Origin: Thermopolyspora sp044507605
GTDB taxonomy: Bacteria > Actinomycetota > Actinomycetes > Streptosporangiales > Streptosporangiaceae
NCBI GenBank assembly: GCA_044507605.1
Contig: JBIQJI010000011.1
Coordinates: 55,943 to 119,942 of the forward strand
Length of the DNA: 64,000 bases
Reading direction: 5' to 3'
The position numbers were made by a program, and so were the translations under genes. This document shows, in pieces, positions 6,805-16,112 of this stretch; the stretch's first letter is position 1, and the number at the start of each line of letters is the position of its first letter. Under the pieces are notes generated by a model. It had not been told where the DNA came from. It saw only the letters and a program-made list of their open reading frames with translations, and made no database searches.

Positions 6805-9800
6805 TCATGACGCCGGACGCCAGCCGGCGGGCAGGGGGACGACGTCGAGGAAGATCGTCCGCTCGCGGAGTTCGGCGGGGGACGGCGAGGCGATCGGGGT
6901 GTCGAACCGTTCGACCTCGCGGACGCGCAGGCGCAGGGGCGCTGTCCCGGCGGGCAGCCGCACCGTGGCCGGGACGTCCGGGCGTTCACCGGTCAGGCCG
7001 TGCTCCGGCAGGGGACGCCAGGCGGGGATGTCGCCGGGCGCCTGGTCGTCGAGCCGGACGAGCTCCGGGCGGACACCGGCGGGGGTGTTCGCCTCCTCCA
7101 GCACGACCTCCAGCCGGTTGGGCGGGTTGGGGCCCGTGCCGGTGAGGGTCAGCCGAACCTCGGCGCCGCTGCGTTCCACGAGCAGTCTCCGGTCGGGCAG
7201 CAGCCGCACCGGGTCGGACCGGACGATCGGCGACAGCGCCAGGCCGGGCAGGCTGCCGGGCTGGAACCGGGCGAGCGCGAGCCGGACGAACGGGGCATAG
7301 GAGGCGGCCGGCGGCGTGAGCCGGATGTCGGCGTACCAGAGGTCGTCGTGCCGGGTCACCGAGTAGGGCACGATCACGGTTCCCGGGTCGAGTTCGGGGT
7401 GGGCGACCGGAGGTTCGCTGAACCCGGTGAACCAGCCCTTGGCCGGGAAGCGCGGCAGGGGCTCGGACGCGAAGAGCGGGTCGCGGCCGATCTGGGTCAC
7501 CGGCCCGGTGGGCGCGGCGCCCGCGGCGGCCACGATGACGCCGAGCCGTTCGCCCTCGCCCGTCTCGTACCAGGGGGCCGACAGCTCCACCCGCAGCCGC
7601 TGGGACGAGCGGACGCGCTCGATGCGGTCCGCGTCCTCGCGCACCTCCCAGCCGAAGGCGGGTGTCACCGACAGGACGTCGAGGTCCGGGGGGCGGGCGC
7701 TGGACAGGATGGTGACGGGGACCTGGGGCCGGCTGAGCCGGAACGCGTCGTCGGGGTCGGCGGGGTCGAAGTACTCCCGGTACCGGCTGATCGCTTTCAG
7801 CGTGTAGGTCACCCGGCGGTGTTTGGTGTCGCCGAACTCGTGGCGGATCTCCAGGGCCGGCGGGTCGCCCCGCGCGATGGTCTCGCCGTGCACGTACGGC
7901 ATGGTCCGATCGGTGTCGCCGTCGTTGGACCATTCGCGCCAGCTCGCGGACACCTCCAGCCGGCCGGTGCTGTCGGCGTTCAGCCCGGCAGGGCCGAAGG
8001 TGGGCCGCAGCAGGGCGGTGGTCTCGTGCTTTTCGCGGATCACCGACTGCGGTGGCAGATTCCAGACCGGTTCGGCCAGCGGGCGCCGCACCGCGTGCAC
8101 GAGCCGGATGCGGCGGACGGGGGACATCATCGGGTGCCGTCCTTCGAGCACGGTGGCCTGCCACCGGTCGATCTCCGCCGGCATGGTCTCGGTCAGCCAG
8201 ACGCGGAGCGAGAAGTGGTCGAGGAACCCGTCGCGGAGGGTGGAGGACAGTTCGAGGACGGCCTGCTCGCCCTTCGCGAGCCGGATCGTCAGCCGGTCGC
8301 CGCCTGCGCTGATCGAGGCCGGCGGCTCCGCGGCGGCCTTGTCGGTGAGCACGATCGACTTGGCGCCGCCGGACGGCCACTCCGGCCAGCCCAGCTGCTC
8401 GACGAGCGACTGCGCCAGGCCGCCGGCCTCGCTCGGAATGCAGGCGCGGACGCCGTTCGCCGCCGGGTCGGGCAGCGCGCTTTCCGGATCGTCCACCCCG
8501 GCGCGCAGCGCGCGGGCGGCCAGCTCCCAGCTGCGTTCGTCGGATTCCAGGTCGAACATGCCGTGCTGCTCGGCGATGCCGAAGCTGACGGTGGGCGGGT
8601 GGATCGTGCGCCGCTCCTCGGCGGGGTAGTGGGGGTGGGCCGCCGAGAACTCGGCGACGGTCATGTCGTGGTCGCTGCGGATGACCATGCGGTCGATGGC
8701 CGCGCCGGCGGCGAACGGCCCGCCGTCGCCGAGCCGCGGCGGCCGGACCGGTTCGTGCCGGGTGTAGACGACCGTCTCGGTCGCGCCGGTGTTGCCCGTC
8801 ACGTCCGTCAGGCCCGGCCCGCCGCCGGCGATGTCGGCGACGCGCAGCCGCATCCGGTAGCGGGTGTTGAACCGCAGCCGGGGCAGCCGCCGGTCCGGCT
8901 GCCCCGGCTGCGGCTCGCCCGGTGACCGGAAGTCCCAGCGGAAGTCGTACGGCAGCGGCGCCGAGGACGGATCGCGAGCCGGGCCCGGGGTGTTGCCCAT
9001 CAGGTTCATGAACGGCACGGCCTGGCTCCAGCCCTCCCAGCGGACCACGACCTCGTCCGCGGACAGGCCGCCGTCGGCGTTCTTCGTCGCCGCGAACGGT
9101 TTGACGTGGCCTTCTTCGGCCGGCGAGCCCGGGTTCAGCAGGATCTCCTGCCCGTCGGCCGGGTCGGTGACGACGTAGGTGGCGTCGCGCGCGCACAGCG
9201 GGCTCCACGCGGCGTCCCGGACCCGGATGTCGACCCGGTAGCCGAGCAGCAGGTCCTCGGCGGTGAGCTCGGTCTCCGCCAGGCCGGTCTCCACCCGGCC
9301 GGCCGCCGCGCCGGTGCGTTCGGCGAAGTCGGCCTGGCGGCCGGGGCGCACCAGGGCGATGCCGCCCGTCCGCAGGCCGGGCAGCGTGGGCGTGCGCTCG
9401 GCGTCCTCGCTCAGCGCCCGCGCCTCCTCGCGCAGCGCGCTCACGGCGCCGTCGACGTCGATCATGGTGATGGCCCACGCGGGCGGCTCCGGCTCGGAGC
9501 CGATCAGGTCGGTTCCGGTGAGATCGACGATCCCGCGCCGGATGCCGCTGCGGGAGCCTTCGGCGGGGGCGGGCCAGAAACCGCCGGAGTCGAGGTCGTA
9601 CTTGGTCCACGGCGCCGTGACCAGGTCCCGCAGCGGCGGGTCCGGGCACCGCACCGACAGGAAACGCGCGCCCGAGCCGACCTGCAGGTCCTGCACGTCC
9701 ACGCTCAGCTCGAAGATCAGCCCCAGCGCGCGCAGCACAGTGGGATGCTCACGCAGCATCGCCACGGTCTGGTGGAAGTCGACGGCGGGCGGCAGCGGCG

Positions 9801-10272
9801 GCAGCGGCTCCTCGACGCGCACGGTCGGCGCCGGGCTTTCCCACGGCGCGATGCCCTGCCGGACGACCGTATCGGTGTCGATGTCGGGCGCCGGCACGGC
9901 CAGCGTGCTCGCGCTGTCCCGGTAGGACGTCAGCACGCTCTTGGCCTCGGGGTAGGTCGCGCGGACGTCGGGCGTCGGCAGGGTCTTCGGCGTGAACTCG
10001 TCGATCACCCCGGCGCCGCCGTCGAAGAACGCGTGCCATGCCGCGCTGTCCGCGACCGGGTCGTACACCGGGGCGGTGGCCGCCACGTGGACGCCTTCGC
10101 CGGTTTTGACGCGCAGGTCGAAGGAGGCGCCGGCGAGGAGCTCGGGCCAGTCCTGGAGGCCGAAGTCGGCGATCGATCCCGGACCCAGCCGGGGCACGAC
10201 CACGACCCGGACCAGAGCGGTCGACGGTGCGGAGAGCCCGGCGGGCACCGACACCCACAGCAGTTCGCTCAT
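6805..10272 (-). CDS. Uncharacterised 1155-residue beta-sandwich-rich protein
   Basis: A very large intact protein of no family I can name. It has no signal peptide and no membrane helix. Several stretches resemble fibronectin-III or Ig-like strands, for example RYRMRLRVADIAGGGPG near residue 480 and regularly spaced Trp and Pro. Other marked segments are LRALGLIFELSVDVQDLQVG (about 180-200) and DMTVAEFSAAHPHYPAEERR (about 545). AAGGA nine bases before the ATG supports the start. It is the last gene of a minus-strand run after the 980-residue and WD40 genes, 124 bases beyond the WD40 stop. Similar giant hypothetical proteins occur in other actinomycetes as far as I recall; their function is not known to me. 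Confidence 0.7.
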   Translation of the reverse strand: MSELLWVSVPAGLSAPSTALVRVVVVPRLGPGSIADFGLQDWPELLAGASFDLRVKTGEGVHVAATAPVYDPVADSAAWHAFFDGGAGVIDEFTPKTLPTPDVRATYPEAKSVLTSYRDSASTLAVPAPDIDTDTVVRQGIAPWESPAPTVRVEEPLPPLPPAVDFHQTVAMLREHPTVLRALGLIFELSVDVQDLQVGSGARFLSVRCPDPPLRDLVTAPWTKYDLDSGGFWPAPAEGSRSGIRRGIVDLTGTDLIGSEPEPPAWAITMIDVDGAVSALREEARALSEDAERTPTLPGLRTGGIALVRPGRQADFAERTGAAAGRVETGLAETELTAEDLLLGYRVDIRVRDAAWSPLCARDATYVVTDPADGQEILLNPGSPAEEGHVKPFAATKNADGGLSADEVVVRWEGWSQAVPFMNLMGNTPGPARDPSSAPLPYDFRWDFRSPGEPQPGQPDRRLPRLRFNTRYRMRLRVADIAGGGPGLTDVTGNTGATETVVYTRHEPVRPPRLGDGGPFAAGAAIDRMVIRSDHDMTVAEFSAAHPHYPAEERRTIHPPTVSFGIAEQHGMFDLESDERSWELAARALRAGVDDPESALPDPAANGVRACIPSEAGGLAQSLVEQLGWPEWPSGGAKSIVLTDKAAAEPPASISAGGDRLTIRLAKGEQAVLELSSTLRDGFLDHFSLRVWLTETMPAEIDRWQATVLEGRHPMMSPVRRIRLVHAVRRPLAEPVWNLPPQSVIREKHETTALLRPTFGPAGLNADSTGRLEVSASWREWSNDGDTDRTMPYVHGETIARGDPPALEIRHEFGDTKHRRVTYTLKAISRYREYFDPADPDDAFRLSRPQVPVTILSSARPPDLDVLSVTPAFGWEVREDADRIERVRSSQRLRVELSAPWYETGEGERLGVIVAAAGAAPTGPVTQIGRDPLFASEPLPRFPAKGWFTGFSEPPVAHPELDPGTVIVPYSVTRHDDLWYADIRLTPPAASYAPFVRLALARFQPGSLPGLALSPIVRSDPVRLLPDRRLLVERSGAEVRLTLTGTGPNPPNRLEVVLEEANTPAGVRPELVRLDDQAPGDIPAWRPLPEHGLTGERPDVPATVRLPAGTAPLRLRVREVERFDTPIASPSPAELRERTIFLDVVPLPAGWRPAS

Positions 10273-10396
10273 GCCGGCCGTCCTTGGCGGATGCGTGCCA
10301 TGATGTCCGCGCAGGCGATGGAGCGCGGGACGCCGTCGCGGCGAGCGCTTCGCCCGCCGCGCTCATCGGCGATCTCCTGCTCCTGTCGATGGCCGT

Positions 10397-12517
10397 TCAC
10401 TGGCCCCGGCGTCCCTGGTAGACGCGTGCCACCGTGTCCTTGCAGGCGGTGGCGAGCAGGTCGCCGTCGGCGCTGTAGGCGATGTCGGTGATCACGCCGG
10501 GGTGGGGGAGACGCCCGATCCGGGCACCGCCGGCCGGATCGATGAGCACCACCGCGGGGTCCGGTGCGTCGGTGACGACCGCCAGGTTCGCCTCTGTCGG
10601 GTGGGCGGCGAGCATGGTGGGCGTCGTGGCGAAGGTGATGCTCTGGGGCGGGTCGGTGGTGCGATGGTCGAAGAGCTGCACGCTGCCGTCCCTGCCCGCG
10701 CTCGCCACCACCGATCCGTCATGGGTGAACGCGACGGCGGTCACCGGCTGTCTGTGCGCGAGGTGGCCGAGGGGGTTTCCGGTGGCGGGGTCGGTGAGTT
10801 TGACGGAGTTGTCCTCGGCGCCGCTGGCCAGCATCGAGCCGTCCGGGCGGAAGGCGATCGATCGGATCGTCCCGCCGTGGGCGATCTGACAGATCTCCTC
10901 GCCGGTGGCGGGGGAGAGGACCCGGACGGTGCGCTGCGCGCCGGTGGCGATCCAGCGGCCGTCGGGACTGACCGCCACCACGGCGACCGCATGCGTGTGC
11001 GGGTGTTTCCAGCGTTCGGTGCCGGTCTCGGCGTCGAGGAGGCGAGCCGTCCGGTCACTGCCGGCGGTGATGATGCCCGCACCGTCGGGGGTGAACGCGA
11101 GGGCGAGCACCGGCCCGGAGTGGCGGAACGGCTCCCACACCGCCTGCGCCGAGCGGATGTCGAACAGCCGCACGCCGCCATCGAGGCTGCCGGTGGCGAA
11201 GCGCCGGCCGTCCGGGCTGACCTCGACCGCGGTGATCAGGCCTGGGTGGACTATCGCGCTGATGGAGTCACCGGTGGTGGCCGCGAACACCGTCGCCGTC
11301 GATGCCGTCTGCGCGGGCTCGGACGCGGTCACCGCGAGCGGGTCGTGCCCGGAGGTGACGCTGACGCGGGTCACCGGGCCCCCGTGGACCAGCTGGGACA
11401 CGGTTCCCGGGTTCATGTCGTGGATGCGCAGGCGCCCGGCATCGTCGCGAACCGCGAGCCGCTGTCCGTCCGGGGCGAACGCGAGGTCCGCCACCGGACC
11501 GGTGGCGTCCTCCCAGACGAGGGCCCCGGTCACCAGATTGAGGAGCGTCACCCCGCTGCCCGATCCGACCGCGACCTCCGGGTTCACCGGGTTGAACGCG
11601 ATCGCGGGAGAGGCGCCGGCCGGCGTCTGGAAACGCAGGCTGCCGTCGGCGAGATCCCACAGCGCCATCGTGCCGCCCCCCGCCTTGGCGACCCGCCGCA
11701 GGTCGGGACTCAGCACGCTCCGGGAATCCATGTGCGGCTCCTGAAGCCGCACGCTCGCCTGGACGGCGCCGTCCGCGGCATTGAACACGATCACTCGGTC
11801 GCCCGCGCAGACGACGAGCCCGGCGTCGTCCTTGGTGAAGGACAGACCGCTGATGCCTTCCCCGACGGGACCGGTCCACAGCGTCTGTCCGGACGCCGTG
11901 TCGACGACCACCACCCGGCCCGCCTCCGCCGTGGCCAGCAGCTCGGAGTTCCCGCTGATCACCGGTGTCAGGAGAGCGGAGAAGGGCCCGGCGACGCTCT
12001 GCTCGCCGCCCGTCTCCGGATCCACCAGCCGGATCTGTCCCGGCTCCACGATCGCCAGCAGCCGGCCGTCCGGGCTGTAGACGAGTTCCCGCACCGCCGG
12101 GGCGTCTTCCCCCGTCGCTTCCCAGAGCCACGCTCCGGACTCGGTGTCCTGCACGCCGACCTTGTCGGGCGGGAAGATGTGGCCGGTCACGTGCCAACCG
12201 ACGTGCCGGTTCCATTCCTCACACATCGGGCGCAGGTGGCGCGGCAGTTCCGAGCAGTCCATGGGCTCCCGGAACTCCCGGACCTCCTCGACGACCCCCA
12301 CCATGCCCGCGGCGGCCAGCCTGCGCGCGCCCGGGCCGTAGGCGAAGGACCCGGCGTTCACGACTTCGAGACCTCCGAGCTTCTGAAGGCTCACGGCGTC
12401 CACCCTCGTGCACGACTCTTTCCCGATGACGGTCACCCGCCGCCCGTCCGAGGTCCACGCGACCCGTCCCGAGGGGACCTCGTCGATCGTCGCAAGGACC
12501 GCACCGAACCCGCTCAT
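10397..12517 (-). CDS. WD40 repeat protein, about 14 repeats
   Basis: A 706-residue protein made almost wholly of WD40 units of the bacterial type (AVEVSPDGRRFATGSLDGG, AFTPDGAGIITAGSDRTARL, AFRPDGSMLASGAEDNSVKL). I count about 14 units from residue 140 to the end, which would suit two seven-bladed propellers. The first 140 residues hold weaker repeats and a short Cys-containing insert (MDCSELPRHLRPMCEEW). There is no kinase, NACHT, protease or membrane part, so it is a pure scaffold. Its ATG shares one base with the stop of the upstream 980-residue gene (TGATG), so translation is coupled and the two products are probably made together. The long antiparallel and upstream open frames are not used. 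Confidence 0.85.
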   Translation of the reverse strand: MSGFGAVLATIDEVPSGRVAWTSDGRRVTVIGKESCTRVDAVSLQKLGGLEVVNAGSFAYGPGARRLAAAGMVGVVEEVREFREPMDCSELPRHLRPMCEEWNRHVGWHVTGHIFPPDKVGVQDTESGAWLWEATGEDAPAVRELVYSPDGRLLAIVEPGQIRLVDPETGGEQSVAGPFSALLTPVISGNSELLATAEAGRVVVVDTASGQTLWTGPVGEGISGLSFTKDDAGLVVCAGDRVIVFNAADGAVQASVRLQEPHMDSRSVLSPDLRRVAKAGGGTMALWDLADGSLRFQTPAGASPAIAFNPVNPEVAVGSGSGVTLLNLVTGALVWEDATGPVADLAFAPDGQRLAVRDDAGRLRIHDMNPGTVSQLVHGGPVTRVSVTSGHDPLAVTASEPAQTASTATVFAATTGDSISAIVHPGLITAVEVSPDGRRFATGSLDGGVRLFDIRSAQAVWEPFRHSGPVLALAFTPDGAGIITAGSDRTARLLDAETGTERWKHPHTHAVAVVAVSPDGRWIATGAQRTVRVLSPATGEEICQIAHGGTIRSIAFRPDGSMLASGAEDNSVKLTDPATGNPLGHLAHRQPVTAVAFTHDGSVVASAGRDGSVQLFDHRTTDPPQSITFATTPTMLAAHPTEANLAVVTDAPDPAVVLIDPAGGARIGRLPHPGVITDIAYSADGDLLATACKDTVARVYQGRRGQ

Positions 12518-15459
12518 CAATGCTCTCCCCCCGATGGCACGAACGCGGCCCGGTAGGCCTTCCAGCGCGCGAGCGCCTCCTCGGCCGTGCCGTGGATCTC
12601 CGTGCTGTGCGGATTTCCGCCGGCCAGCACCCACTCGCCGCTGTCGAGCTCGACGCTGTCCGACCACAAGGTGAGGTCGACCTCGATCACCATGGTGGCC
12701 CGCCCGACCAGGGCGTTGGTGTCGGATCGGTAGGCCAGGGAGATGACCAGCTCGACCGACACCGACACCAGCCCGAGGACTTCGATGCAGCCGCCCAGCC
12801 GCAGGTAGCCGGTGAGCGACACGGAACCGTCGGCCGTCAGCTCCAGCCGCACCCCGCCGAGGGCGTGCACCTCGCCGCGGGCGATCAGGAAGTCGACGGC
12901 CATCATCGCGCCGAACTCGAGCGCCCCTTCCAGCCGCCGCAGGCCGCTGTGGTCGAGCTCCACCTCCAGAAAGCCGCCGCCGCCGAACATCAGCACCGCC
13001 AGCGTGAACGGGTTCGCCCGGCTCGCGAAACCGAGGGAGACCGACACCGGCCGCCCGTCGAAGGGGATGGCGATCTGCGTGTTCAACGCGAAGTTCTGCA
13101 TCACGAACGCGCCCGAGGAGACGACGTCCAGGGGCAGCGAGTAGTGCGCGACCAGGCCGGCCGGCGTGACGTCGATGAACGGCTCCAGGCCGCCGAGGTC
13201 GACGACGCTCTCCAGTTTCTGCAGGAGCCGCAGCTCGCCGAGGAACTTCACGTCCACACCACCGACCTGCAGCCGGGGCGGGCGGCCGGCGTGCTGGGTG
13301 AAGGTCAGCGACTCGAACTGGAGCTGGAGCAACGGGGAGCTCGGCGACGGCAGCAGCAGGGCGAAGCCGCGGACCTCGCAGAACGTCTCGGCGCCCTCGC
13401 CGGAAGCCGTGACGGTCAGGTCCAGGGTGCTTTGCCCGACCGGCCGGAACGGCCCGTGCGGCTGGAGCCGGACCTCCTTCCACTCCATCTTCGCCGCGGG
13501 CGGTTTGCCCGGTTGCAGCAGCGAGGTGATCTGCGGCGGCACCTTGAGCTCGGTGACGAGTTCACTGAGCGCGAACCCGAGCAGCGTGGCGTCCGACGGG
13601 AACAGCCTGTCGGGGGCGATCTCTCCGCCGAGGGCGTCGAGCACCGCATCGCGGTCGATCGGGCCGAGCGCGCGGGAGATCGCGTTCGCCGCGAAGTGGG
13701 GTGCGACGAGGCCGCCGGAGCGGGCCGTCCGCCCGACGAAGCTGACGTCGATCGGTTCGGTCAGGGTCAGCAGCGTCGGCGCGGCCAGGCCGGTGTCCAG
13801 GTATTCCCGGTCGAAGCCGACCTGCCGCGGCAGATCCTCGCCCAGCAGGGACCGCAGGGCGGGCAGCCGCACCTCGAGGGCGCTGAGCATCGGCCGGTGC
13901 TCGCTGGAGTGCGGGTTGCCGCCGATCGTGATGCCGTGCACCTCGTGCACATCGCTCTCACAGTGGCCGTCGGGCGAGCCCGGATCGCCGCCCCTGGGCG
14001 CCCGCACCAGGTCGATCTGCGAACCGGGCAGCGGGATCGTGACCTCCCCGTAGTCCGCCACGAGCCTGGCCGCCAGTTCGGGATCGGTGAGCGAGGCGAA
14101 ACCGGGCGACAGGTCGGCGACGAACAGCAACGGCAGCGCGAACCGCACATCGCCGTCGGGCGTCGCACACCGCACCGGGAAGCGGACGCGCGCATCGGCG
14201 CCCGTGGCGTCGTGTCCCGTCGGCCAGAAATGGGTCGTGAGTCCGGGCCGGAACTCCTGCCAGTCCGCGGGAAGCAGGTCGGGGTAGGCGAGCGTGGTGA
14301 TCTCCACCTCGCCGAAGGGGAACGCCCGGCTGACGGGTCCCTCCTGCGGCGGCTCGCGTACCGGCTCGGTGATCGTGAGAACGAACACGCTGCTGAGCAC
14401 GACCCCGTTGCCCTCGGAGTCGAAGACGCGTTCGGTCTGCTCCAGATATTTGGCCCGGTGACCCAGCGGGTAGAGCACGCCGGAGGTCAGAGTCCGCACC
14501 CGGATGTCGCGGCCGAGAACCGCCTCATGCTCCCACTCCAGGTTCTCCCACCGGCCCTGGGCCGTCAGCGTGCCGCCCAGCGCGCTGAGTTCGAGCCGGG
14601 ACGCGTGCGCCGGCTCCCGGCTCGCCGCCGCCGAGATGTGCTGCCGGGACGCCTGCCGCAGCGGGATCAAGAACGGGGGATCGGCCGTGCCCGCGGCCCC
14701 CGCATCGGCGGCCCGCAGGGCGATCGCGGCGTCCCGGGCCGCGAGACCCGGCACGGCCGGCTCGGCCGAGGTGGACATGAGGCACGTCCGCCAGAGCCCC
14801 GAAGCCTCGTCGAGCGTCACCGGAAGCACGGGATGCACGGCCATCACGCCGTCACCGGGCCGGGTGCTCTCCAGCGTGAAAACCAGCCGCCAGGGCAGCT
14901 CGACGGCCGTTCCCGGAGTGCCGTTCCCCGCCCCGGCCGACCGCCTGCGGCTCAGCAGCTCCAGGATGCCGTCGATCGTCGGCACCAGCGTCGTGCCCGG
15001 CTCCAGCTCGAAGGCGATCGTGCTCGGCCCCGACAGAGCCGCCCGCCGGACCGGCACGAGCGTGCCCGCCCCCGACGGCATGACCGGGGAAGCCGGATCA
15101 CCGGCCGACGCCGTCTCCTCGGCCAGATGCTGCGGTGGGAAGGTGAGCGTCAGCCGGGCGCCGTCGGCGGCCCTGAGCACCGGCATGCCGTCCGGCCGCC
15201 TCTCGGCGACCGCCAATCCCGACCAGCTCACCCCGAGCAACAGGTGATCGTCGCCCCTCACGAGCAGGAAGTTCGACAACAGGACCTCGCGGATGCCGAC
15301 GGCCGTCGTTTCACCCGGCAGTCTTCCCGGCCCGTCGATCGGGTTAAGCCAGTGACCGGCAAAGCTCTGGCCCGATCTGCGGGCGCCCTGAAACTCGGCC
15401 GGCCCGGTCACGACGCCATGCCCGGCACTGCCGGAAATCGTGGGCACCTGTCGGCCCAC
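12517..15459 (-). CDS. Uncharacterised 980-residue protein with long beta-strand C-terminal half
   Basis: A large intact protein of no named family. Residues 1-650 mix beta segments and loops (SFAGHWLNPIDGP near residue 32, HEVHGITIGGNPHSSEHR near 510). From about residue 690 to 960 nearly every segment is a short amphipathic or hydrophobic strand, for example FVMQNFALNTQIAIPF, FTLAVLMFGGGGFLEVEL, GYLRLGGCIEVLGLVSVSVE. That regular pattern suggests a barrel, taco or groove fold rather than helices. No signal peptide is seen. The GTG start at 15459 has no clear ribosome-binding site, so the true start may be a little further in. It is the first gene of the cassette and is coupled to the WD40 gene. 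Confidence 0.68.
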   Translation of the reverse strand: MGRQVPTISGSAGHGVVTGPAEFQGARRSGQSFAGHWLNPIDGPGRLPGETTAVGIREVLLSNFLLVRGDDHLLLGVSWSGLAVAERRPDGMPVLRAADGARLTLTFPPQHLAEETASAGDPASPVMPSGAGTLVPVRRAALSGPSTIAFELEPGTTLVPTIDGILELLSRRRSAGAGNGTPGTAVELPWRLVFTLESTRPGDGVMAVHPVLPVTLDEASGLWRTCLMSTSAEPAVPGLAARDAAIALRAADAGAAGTADPPFLIPLRQASRQHISAAASREPAHASRLELSALGGTLTAQGRWENLEWEHEAVLGRDIRVRTLTSGVLYPLGHRAKYLEQTERVFDSEGNGVVLSSVFVLTITEPVREPPQEGPVSRAFPFGEVEITTLAYPDLLPADWQEFRPGLTTHFWPTGHDATGADARVRFPVRCATPDGDVRFALPLLFVADLSPGFASLTDPELAARLVADYGEVTIPLPGSQIDLVRAPRGGDPGSPDGHCESDVHEVHGITIGGNPHSSEHRPMLSALEVRLPALRSLLGEDLPRQVGFDREYLDTGLAAPTLLTLTEPIDVSFVGRTARSGGLVAPHFAANAISRALGPIDRDAVLDALGGEIAPDRLFPSDATLLGFALSELVTELKVPPQITSLLQPGKPPAAKMEWKEVRLQPHGPFRPVGQSTLDLTVTASGEGAETFCEVRGFALLLPSPSSPLLQLQFESLTFTQHAGRPPRLQVGGVDVKFLGELRLLQKLESVVDLGGLEPFIDVTPAGLVAHYSLPLDVVSSGAFVMQNFALNTQIAIPFDGRPVSVSLGFASRANPFTLAVLMFGGGGFLEVELDHSGLRRLEGALEFGAMMAVDFLIARGEVHALGGVRLELTADGSVSLTGYLRLGGCIEVLGLVSVSVELVISLAYRSDTNALVGRATMVIEVDLTLWSDSVELDSGEWVLAGGNPHSTEIHGTAEEALARWKAYRAAFVPSGGEH

Positions 15460-15575
15460 CGCCGGACGGCGGGCCGGGCGGCCCTCCGGCGGCCCTTATC
15501 GGACCAGGTAGGTCAGGTGGCATCGGCCAGAGTCGCGCAAGGACGGCCGGAGTTCACATCGAGGCGGCCATCGGT

Positions 15576-16112
15576 TCAGTCATCGCCGGCATCGGCCCCT
15601 GGGCGCGCGGGCCGGACGCGTGAGGCGTGCAGATGCGGGTGTGATCGGTACAGGGGATGGCCGGCGAGGCGGGCCGTGATGCCGGCGTTGTAGGTGGGGC
15701 ATTGGGTGATGTCCTGGTGGGGGCAGCGCAGGCCGTGGCTGATGGCGTCGCGGACGGCCCGCGCCCTGGCGATCCGCTCGTCGAGTTCCGCGAGCTTGCG
15801 GCGCATGAGCCGCTCGCGGTCGCCGGGAGAACCCGCGTGGGAGGCGAGGAGGGTCTTCTGCTCGGCGAGGGTGAAACCGGCGTCGCTGTAGAGCAGGATC
15901 GCGGCGACGAGTCTGACCGCCGACTCGGGGTAGCGGCGCTGCCCGGAGACCCTGGCCGGTGGGGGAAGCAGGCCGATCTCCTCGTAGTAGCGCAGGGCCG
16001 AGGCGCTGGTGCCCGTGCGGCGGGCCAGCTCACCGATGGTGAGCAGGTCGCCGGCGGCGTTGACTTCAAGTGCGCTTGAAGGTGTTGGCTGCCGGCCATG
16101 GGAACACGACAT
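15576..16112 (-). CDS. MerR-family regulator, start uncertain
   Basis: A MerR-type activator: winged-helix N terminus (LLTIGELARRTGTSASALRYYEEIGLLPPP), a coiled-coil helix at about 90-120, and a C-terminal HGLRCPHQDITQC with two cysteines that could bind a metal or sense redox. The open frame gives 178 residues, but its first 15 codons overlap the MerR-type palindrome and the divergent methyltransferase start. The real start may lie nearer LLTIGELA, although no ATG or GTG is in frame there. It is divergent from a methyltransferase that it probably activates. The inducer is unknown. Confidence 0.82.
   Translation of the reverse strand: MSCSHGRQPTPSSALEVNAAGDLLTIGELARRTGTSASALRYYEEIGLLPPPARVSGQRRYPESAVRLVAAILLYSDAGFTLAEQKTLLASHAGSPGDRERLMRRKLAELDERIARARAVRDAISHGLRCPHQDITQCPTYNAGITARLAGHPLYRSHPHLHASRVRPARPGADAGDD
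16060..16090 (+). promoter_or_regulatory. MerR-type promoter with palindrome between -35 and -10
   Basis: TTGACT (16060-16065) can serve as a -35 box. The palindrome CTTCAAG-TGCG-CTTGAAG (16064-16081) fills the spacer, and a weak -10 region falls at about 16085-16090. A long 19-base spacer with a central dyad is the hallmark of MerR-regulated promoters. The sequence resembles SoxR boxes (CCTCAAGTTAACTTGAGG). It points toward the methyltransferase, whose ATG at 16098 would be close to the transcription start. Confidence 0.65.

Noticed and set aside
10273..10366. Small ORF between the WD40 gene and the 1155-residue gene
   Set aside because: The frame starting at 10366 has no ribosome-binding site and runs on antiframe through the next gene without a stop, so it is not a separate gene.
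12520..15693. 1057-residue plus-strand open frame
   Set aside because: It is antisense to the 980-residue gene; its product is Arg/Gln/Gly-rich without domains, a normal shadow in GC-rich DNA.
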